A stretch of 64,000 bases of DNA from an uncultured Acetatifactor sp. (GTDB taxonomy: Bacteria > Bacillota > Clostridia > Lachnospirales > Lachnospiraceae): assembly GCA_910584235.1 (NCBI GenBank), contig CAJTZD010000013.1, positions 25,247-89,246 of the forward strand, written 5' to 3'. The notes below the pieces were generated by a model. The model made no database searches. It was not told the DNA's origin and was given only the letters and a program-made list of their open reading frames with translations. Both the position numbers and the translations under genes were made by a program. Of this stretch, positions 63,001-64,000 are shown piece after piece. The stretch's first letter is position 1. Every line of letters begins with the position of its first letter.

Positions 63001-63888
63001 ATATTTCATGCCCTCCCCATACTCTTCGCCGGCGAAATGGGGGATTAGGGCATAGGCGATGGCGAGTTCCTGGAGCAGGCCCATGGGGAGATTGTCGCAG
63101 GGATAGATTTGCTGTTCCATCAGATAGGCGTACAGGCCTCTGGCGAAATCCTCGGAATACTGCTCTCCCAGAAATGCTTCCGTCAGGAAGAAGCGTTTCC
63201 AGGTGTCGGCTAATTTGGCCTGTTTGGAGTCTGTAAACAGGGTGATAAAATCATGCAGGGCGCCTTTCTCCATGCTCTGCTGTATGGCTTTCTGCTGAGC
63301 ATCAGCCAGCCGGTTCAGCAGGGAGGCCGATTCCTCCCGGCTTTCTCCGTCGCGATTCCTGTCCTCTGCGTTGCTTTTGGTGTCCGCGCTATGTTTGTCT
63401 TCTCTGTCGCTTCTGCTGTCTGCGCTATGTTTGTCTTCTCCATCGCTTCTGCTGTCCGCACTGCTCTTGTTTTCTCCGTTGCTTTGGCTGCCTGCGCTGT
63501 TCTTGTTTTCTCCGCTACTCTGGCTGCCTGCGCTGCTCCTGTCCTCTACGCCGCTCTTGTCTTCACTGCCGCCCTGGCTGTCCGCGCTGCTCCTATCTTC
63601 TCTATCTCTTCCGCTGCCCGCGCTGCTCCTGTCCTTTATGTTGCTCCTGCTGTCCGCGCCCTGCCTGACTTCCTCTCCGGCTCTGTGGATTCTGCTTTCA
63701 GTGCCTCCCTCCGCTCCCACGGTTTTCGCAAGGCTCAGCGCCTGTCTGTAAGCCTGGTTCAGCTCCACAAAGTATTCAGGCTCCTCCTCCGGATGGTGGA
63801 GTCTGGACTGGGCCGCATAGGCGCTGCGGATGGTCTTTTTATCGGAAGTGGGGGCTATGCCCAGAAGTGTCCATATCTCACTGGTCAT
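60082..63888 (-). CDS. Very large J-like domain protein with a 12-residue repeat tract
   Basis: A 1268-residue protein. Residues 1-55 form a J-like domain (EIWTLLGIAPTSDKKTIRSA, then YFVELNQAYRQALSLAK) in which the Hsp70-activating HPD reads HPE. Residues about 78-183 are a low-complexity tract of repeats such as DRSSAGSQSSGE and DKHSADSRSDRE. The remaining 1080 residues are soluble, rich in Trp and Tyr, and unrecognised (WKRFFLTEAFLGEQYSEDF, then YGFRHSRIRGEWEDGYLYET). I chose the second ATG, 63888, because AGGGGG lies six bases upstream. Its start overlaps the end of the preceding gene by 11 bases. The stop is TAG, followed in frame by membrane-helix sequence. Confidence 0.72.
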   Translation of the reverse strand: MTSEIWTLLGIAPTSDKKTIRSAYAAQSRLHHPEEEPEYFVELNQAYRQALSLAKTVGAEGGTESRIHRAGEEVRQGADSRSNIKDRSSAGSGRDREDRSSADSQGGSEDKSGVEDRSSAGSQSSGENKNSAGSQSNGENKSSADSRSDGEDKHSADSRSDREDKHSADTKSNAEDRNRDGESREESASLLNRLADAQQKAIQQSMEKGALHDFITLFTDSKQAKLADTWKRFFLTEAFLGEQYSEDFARGLYAYLMEQQIYPCDNLPMGLLQELAIAYALIPHFAGEEYGEGMKYPKEWYKVSVEQTFPARKQVAEIFNSQGWDCDLKSMTRRMLKQPANKVRHNAFSDYLSLKEMGRSGQLTEAEKETWQHILGLGQVHYLYERNGKRLGSGDYESRSECVVKLYVQWLKEDRLPECVLKFFYQKFSFRELDRSSTRGLYGALKEQVLRQFPQVEELLFGQDGLEQKVTKVYRVCSGIINDNQNNYEKSIYEETPEIRERVEALFAMPEWKELQGDRGLFDKLYKGAKRLVMPRSLTEGLVRYLEQGDFPEPRRTEFLESLLRSLATGQMCREIDYRFQLSFPAVDMDRLQENGDFWQYYLMRGYGFRHSRIRGEWEDGYLYETDGECYLPAYIRHIYAPSKAWQKAFTGFCEETESIDTPVSAVCALPDKRALRVEFHYHYCLYFAEEEPVLSPVLTFHELHRWAMEHLQAQNHIQDFFFLLAVTAIEASERKEAEKLIQEWLEKLPLHPQICPLLARLLAADNDRLPSGTKAVYYEEQERFCFRAVVSGEEIRIYRQMEFGWEDRIFRRAEFGWKELGWKDIFWKKLCGKASYREELPGMKLRRQELPRKETALWEAARPVQSPAAMPGRYDTPPLEEPAGQISEPDAELEKAVRQVLHLLRQPKPVRLTAENLEGMDLLQKARTIRMSMGFPENPEGYCVLRYGQHRERRHDKVFYAALSPFGFPIDVHSTEHERTLRFHMDVSRTKIKEGKRYIGRFGWGFKYSTQSDYGPLCVYQGDSGTFYADGAVKMYRADSLDKLLADYLAAELEGVTEVETYAGLLTVSRLDHRLEYCYTEADFRESVQENRSTVADYFTVFGGYRLWETFARWLDDALEKGLPDWVNVLTISQALGNRESEGSVLSLTASHVEEVNLDLLELQEQLAAEDPRGDYQEDYWEDSHGEDESEKPAGEQGKRGGQEEQEYPLESPCLVWGKGYAVHIGRQSLKDAVRWYLEERPGEGAGLLRNRCIRVEIVDQAAEPRS
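63340..63657. repeat. Degenerate 36-bp tandem repeats inside the J-like gene
   Basis: About eight imperfect 36-bp units encode 12-residue blocks of the kind (D/N)(R/K)xSA(D/G)S-x-x-x-x-E. The period is kept in frame, so the protein can gain or lose blocks by slippage without a frameshift. It links the J-like domain to the rest of the chain. Confidence 0.8.
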
Positions 63889-64000
63889 TGTCATCCCCCT
63901 CTCCCATGCTGTCCCGGCCTATGTCTTTCTCGTCCTGGTTCTCCTCGTTTTCCTGGCCGTCGGCCTCCTCCCAGTCCTCGTCCTCTCCGTTTTCCTGGCC
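63878..64000 (-). CDS. Acidic C-terminus of an unidentified protein (runs off the window)
   Basis: Only the last 40 codons are present. They are extremely acidic: GQENGEDEDWEEADGQENEE and then GRDSMGEGDDNDQ before a TGA that overlaps the start of the J-like gene. A GQEN-encoding stretch is repeated 54 bases apart. An acidic tail would fit a chaperone partner such as another Hsp70, but nothing of the folded part is visible, so no function is assigned. The overlap argues for translational coupling with the J-like gene. Confidence 0.6.
   Translation of the reverse strand, partial: GQENGEDEDWEEADGQENEENQDEKDIGRDSMGEGDDNDQ

Overview
The window reads as a chromosomal segment of a Firmicute of the Lachnospiraceae / Clostridium cluster XIVa type. 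The indications are strong AGGAGG-type ribosome sites with ATG, GTG and TTG starts, the era-YqzL-like-recO block, the single-chain glycyl-tRNA synthetase, a PreP-type M16 peptidase, a DUF4349 lipoprotein and a giant two-headed acyl-CoA dehydratase activase. This is inference from gene content; no rRNA or tRNA gene was seen.

Layout. 0-4.1 kb: 5' part of a GH29 alpha-L-fucosidase, then gap and pgk (lower glycolysis, both minus), and a divergent PHP phosphatase. 4.1-8.3 kb: a RelE-type toxin remnant, an HscC-like Hsp70, an Rpn-family PD-(D/E)XK nuclease behind a hairpin that covers its ribosome site, and small membrane or broken reading frames. 8.2-21.0 kb: a strikingly AT-rich polysaccharide island, all on minus: a KdsC-like remnant, membrane acyltransferase, Fe-S/F420-beta-like protein, Wzx-type flippase, pyruvyl transferase, six glycosyltransferases and a Wzy-like polymerase. 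An orphan AbiEi-like regulator lies at its upstream edge. 22.1-22.4 kb holds two inverted copies of one palindrome. 22.5-26.3 kb: a methyltransferase and a J-like/TPR protein. 26.5-31.8 kb: glyS, a lipoprotein, recO, a YqzL-like gene and era, the last behind four tandem 35-bp hairpins, then a DUF4349 lipoprotein. 32-37.2 kb: M16 peptidase, an unknown protein, a sigma-factor-like protein and a rhomboid-like zinc-ribbon protein. 37.3-44 kb (plus): the activase and a cyclic-nucleotide-binding-domain protein. 44.1-48 kb: a coiled-coil protein and a SNF2 helicase. 48.2-51.3 kb (plus): proB-proA-proC, glutamate to proline. 51.4-53.6 kb: a TetR regulator and a divergent MATE pump with three operator-like sites between them. 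53.7-55.1 kb: glycerol-1-phosphate dehydrogenase. 55.3-59.8 kb (plus): a two-component system and a solute-binding-type lipoprotein with an 11-bp direct repeat in front. 59.8-64 kb: a broken membrane-protein frame, a 1268-residue J-like protein with a 12-residue repeat tract, and the acidic C-terminus of a further gene.

Most noteworthy: (1) the hairpin array, which begins at the predicted start of the era mRNA, has one compensatory base pair and can fold in two mutually exclusive registers; (2) a dispersed Hsp70/J-like set whose J-like domains lack the canonical HPD; (3) the paired inverted palindromes at 22.1-22.4 kb with a promoter firing straight into one of them; (4) the hairpin over the Rpn nuclease ribosome site; (5) a sigma-like protein keeping only parts of a sigma factor. 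All functional statements come from reading the sequence and family knowledge; no database search was run.
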